Shown here: piece after piece, positions 62,625-64,000 of the stretch | How the letters are laid out: every line of letters starts with the position of its first letter | Position numbering within the stretch: position 1 is the first letter of the stretch | Source of the DNA: Sinonovacula constricta | Taxonomy: Eukaryota; Mollusca; Bivalvia; Cardiida; Solecurtidae | Length of the DNA: 64,000 nt | Reading direction: 5' to 3' | Assembly (NCBI GenBank): GCA_007844125.1 | Contig: CM017558.1 | Location: forward strand, 44,110,460-44,174,459 | Position numbers and translations under genes: made by a program | The notes under the pieces: generated by a model | The model's database searches: none | What the model was told of the DNA's origin: nothing | What the model saw: the letters and a program-made list of their open reading frames with translations, nothing else

Positions 62625-63640
62625 ATGGCCTTTTGCATGCCTTTTGTAGATGGCCATGGAAGCTCCATGAATCAGATGTACCCGTTCTCGCCTATACCGG
62701 CGTCATCATATCAACATTCGTCGATCTTCCAGCAACCTTCACTACACAGCTATAACCCTTCCACTGTCATTCCTCCATCTTCACCTACACCTATTGCTCA
62801 ACCCATGTTCGATCAGTTGTCTGTCTCACTCCAGTCTATTGCGTGTCGTCTTGATGGTATGGATGCCAAACTCTCCCAACTAAGCGCTATCCAGGCCAGT
62901 ATCCATAAAATCAACGAACGGCTGGACGGAGTAGATCGACGGTTGGGTGAAGTTGAACGATCATATGTGTTCATATCCGGCCAGTATGATGACATTCAGA
63001 AAGGTTCTTCTTCTCAGGCTGGCGATTTGTCACAGATTAAATCTTCAGTTTCTACACTTACCGCTGTAAACAAGTCTATACAAGCAAAGTACAATAAGCT
63101 GAATGATGAACTCATTGACTTGAAATGTCGCTCGATGAGAGATAACCTACTTTTCTTTGGCATCCATGAACAACACGAGACTGTCCCATTGTCATCCTCT
63201 ACGACTGGGTCAACTAGCGGTCTCGACCCTTCTACTGTTAACAATACCAGTTACCGCAATACAGCACCTTCCGTGTTCAATGCTAAAGTGATTGCTTTTT
63301 GTGCCGATGTGCTTAAAATGTCAAGTCCTGAAAGTTCACTGCACACAAAGAGCCCATTGTATCGGTTACCCTCTGCGTGGTAAAACTCGCCCCATTGTTG
63401 TGAAATGCAATTCCGACTCCAAGGCTGCTGTTAAAAGTGCTCTTTAAAAATTAATTTACGTTCTACAAGTTTCAATGTGGCCGATCAGTTTCCCCAAGAG
63501 GTGAAGGAAAAACGAGAACAGTTAATTCCAGTTATGTTGGCTGCGAACGTGAGGGTAAACGTGCTGTATTGGTACGCGACAAGTTGCTAATTAACGGTGT
63601 GTCATACACACCTGAGGTCACAGATGTAGGGCAGAAATAG
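62625..63640 (+). pseudogene. LINE ORF1 protein remnant (coiled coil plus RRM-like nucleic-acid binding)
   Basis: ORF1 proteins bind element RNA as oligomers and act as chaperones in the retrotransposition particle. The frame is open from before 62496 to 63383. I prefer the ATG at 62625 because of its AAACATGG context. The N-terminal ~55 residues are Pro/Ser-rich. A long heptad region follows (SIACRLDGMDAKLSQLSAIQ onward, about residues 65-170), then CRSMRDNLLFFGIHE, which matches the start of the ORF1 RRM-like domain in L1-type elements. The frame then breaks: RGKTRPIVVKCNSDSKAAVK lies in a second frame (to TAA 63445), NLRSTSFNVADQFPQEVKEK in a third (63453-63550), and RAVLVRDKLLINGVSYTPEV in another (63551 to TAG 63638). 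These are all parts of one C-terminal domain, so at least three indels have occurred. Confidence 0.85.
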
Positions 63641-63641
63641 G

Positions 63642-64000
63642 ATGCACGAGAAAAGTATTAACTGTCAATCCTCTCGTGGAACGTTGGCGGATTAAAGTCA
63701 AGTCTAAGTGACATTGATTTTCAGTCGTTTGATTGTGTGTTTTGCTCTGAAACATGGGAGAAAACTGGTGACGATTTTAAATTGAGTGGTTTTGATCAAC
63801 TTTCTGTACCGAGAACCGAAAGCTTGAACTATAGAACTAAGCGTGGACATGGTGGTGTTTGTTTATTTTACAAGCATAAGTTAAGAAAATTGTTTACGAT
63901 AGAGAAAGTAGACCCAACAGGTTTTATATGGCTTAATGTTTACGATAGAGAAAGTAGACCCAACAGGTTTTATATGGCTTAAATTTTCTAAGCAATTTCT
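63642..64000 (+). pseudogene. LINE ORF2 start: APE-type endonuclease remnant, cut by window edge
   Basis: ORF2 would nick target DNA and prime reverse transcription. An ATG at 63642 lies one base after the ORF1 stop. Nine codons later the frame shifts: ILSWNVGGLKSSLSDIDFQS begins at 63668 in another frame, consistent with loss of one base. WNVGGL holds the asparagine of endonuclease motif I, and CSETWEK holds the glutamate of motif II. RGHGGVCLFYKHKL matches the next conserved block. A 46-bp tandem duplication (63893-63984) then shifts the frame again and leads to TAA at 63980-63982. The rest of ORF2 is outside the window. Confidence 0.88.
63893..63984 (+). repeat. 46-bp tandem duplication inside LINE ORF2
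   Basis: TTTACGATAGAGAAAGTAGA begins both units (63893 and 63939), which are identical over about 44 bases. Since 46 is not a multiple of three, the same DNA is read first as TIEKVDPTGFIWLNV and then as YDRESRPNRFYMA and stop. Confidence 0.95.

Larger units (their letters stand above)
62460..64000 (+). mobile_element. Non-LTR retrotransposon (LINE), 5' portion, decayed; continues beyond window
   Basis: Two-ORF LINE with ORF1 (coiled coil and RRM-like) followed by ORF2 starting with an APE-type endonuclease. The clade is not assigned: the ORF1 layout recalls L1/Tx1 and CR1/L2 elements. The reverse transcriptase lies beyond the window. Not 5'-truncated within ORF1. Several frameshifts show it is inactive. 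Confidence 0.9.

Overview
The window looks like AT-rich, non-viral animal DNA, most likely from a lophotrochozoan and plausibly a bivalve mollusc. That guess rests on tRNA-derived SINEs, an L1/CR1-like LINE with separate ORF1 and ORF2, a LINE-type 3' end with a TCTA-repeat tail, many microsatellites, and very low gene density with intron-like spacing. The phylogenetic placement is inference. No bacterial operons, rRNA genes, CRISPR arrays or intact long genes were seen. The only long open frame is a decayed LINE at 62.5-64.0 kb.

Genic content is sparse. A plausible last coding exon lies at 132-370 (+), with a polyadenylation signal near 693. A small, GC-richer, cysteine-containing exon candidate lies at 30612-30711 (-). 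Two short open frames (12621-12746 and 23399-23530) are possible but weak. A promoter-like patch with two copies of a composite motif and four CCAAT boxes lies at 11.6-11.95 kb, upstream of the 12.6 kb frame. A decayed coding fragment, tentatively C1q-like, recurs in three duplicated segments (33.66-34.0, 41.03-41.27 and 60.25-60.61 kb).

The dominant architecture is duplication. Old, diverged units of about 10-12 kb repeat along the window: unit 1 about 5.1-12.56 kb, unit 2 about 12.75-20.16 kb, unit 3 about 24.2-34.95 kb, unit 4 from about 35.2 kb, and unit 5 about 50.1-62.4 kb. On top of this is a young rearrangement. Segment A (36023-39583) has a direct copy A' (46396-49924). Between them sits an inverted copy (39585-46393) of a distal segment D (55657-62077). 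The order A / D-inverted / A' / unduplicated spacer / D has just two novel junctions, as expected from replication with two template switches. By eye the arms are roughly 93-98% identical.

Interspersed repeats date these events. An apparently unclassified family of about 300-400 bp, built around a CAGTCGG...CCGACTG hairpin, has about 14 copies in both orientations. Three tRNA-derived SINEs are shared by D and its inverted copy but absent from unit 3. A 67-bp satellite has seven units in one arm and one in the other. A TCTA-tailed LINE 3' end is shared by A and A' but absent from unit 3. An 81-bp element with 11-bp terminal inverted repeats is present only in A'. A degenerate 42-bp minisatellite occupies 1.28-2.03 kb. 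Stretches not listed (2.1-4.3, 20.2-21.2, 21.4-22.5, 62.1-62.45 kb) show only AT-rich DNA with no feature I can support.
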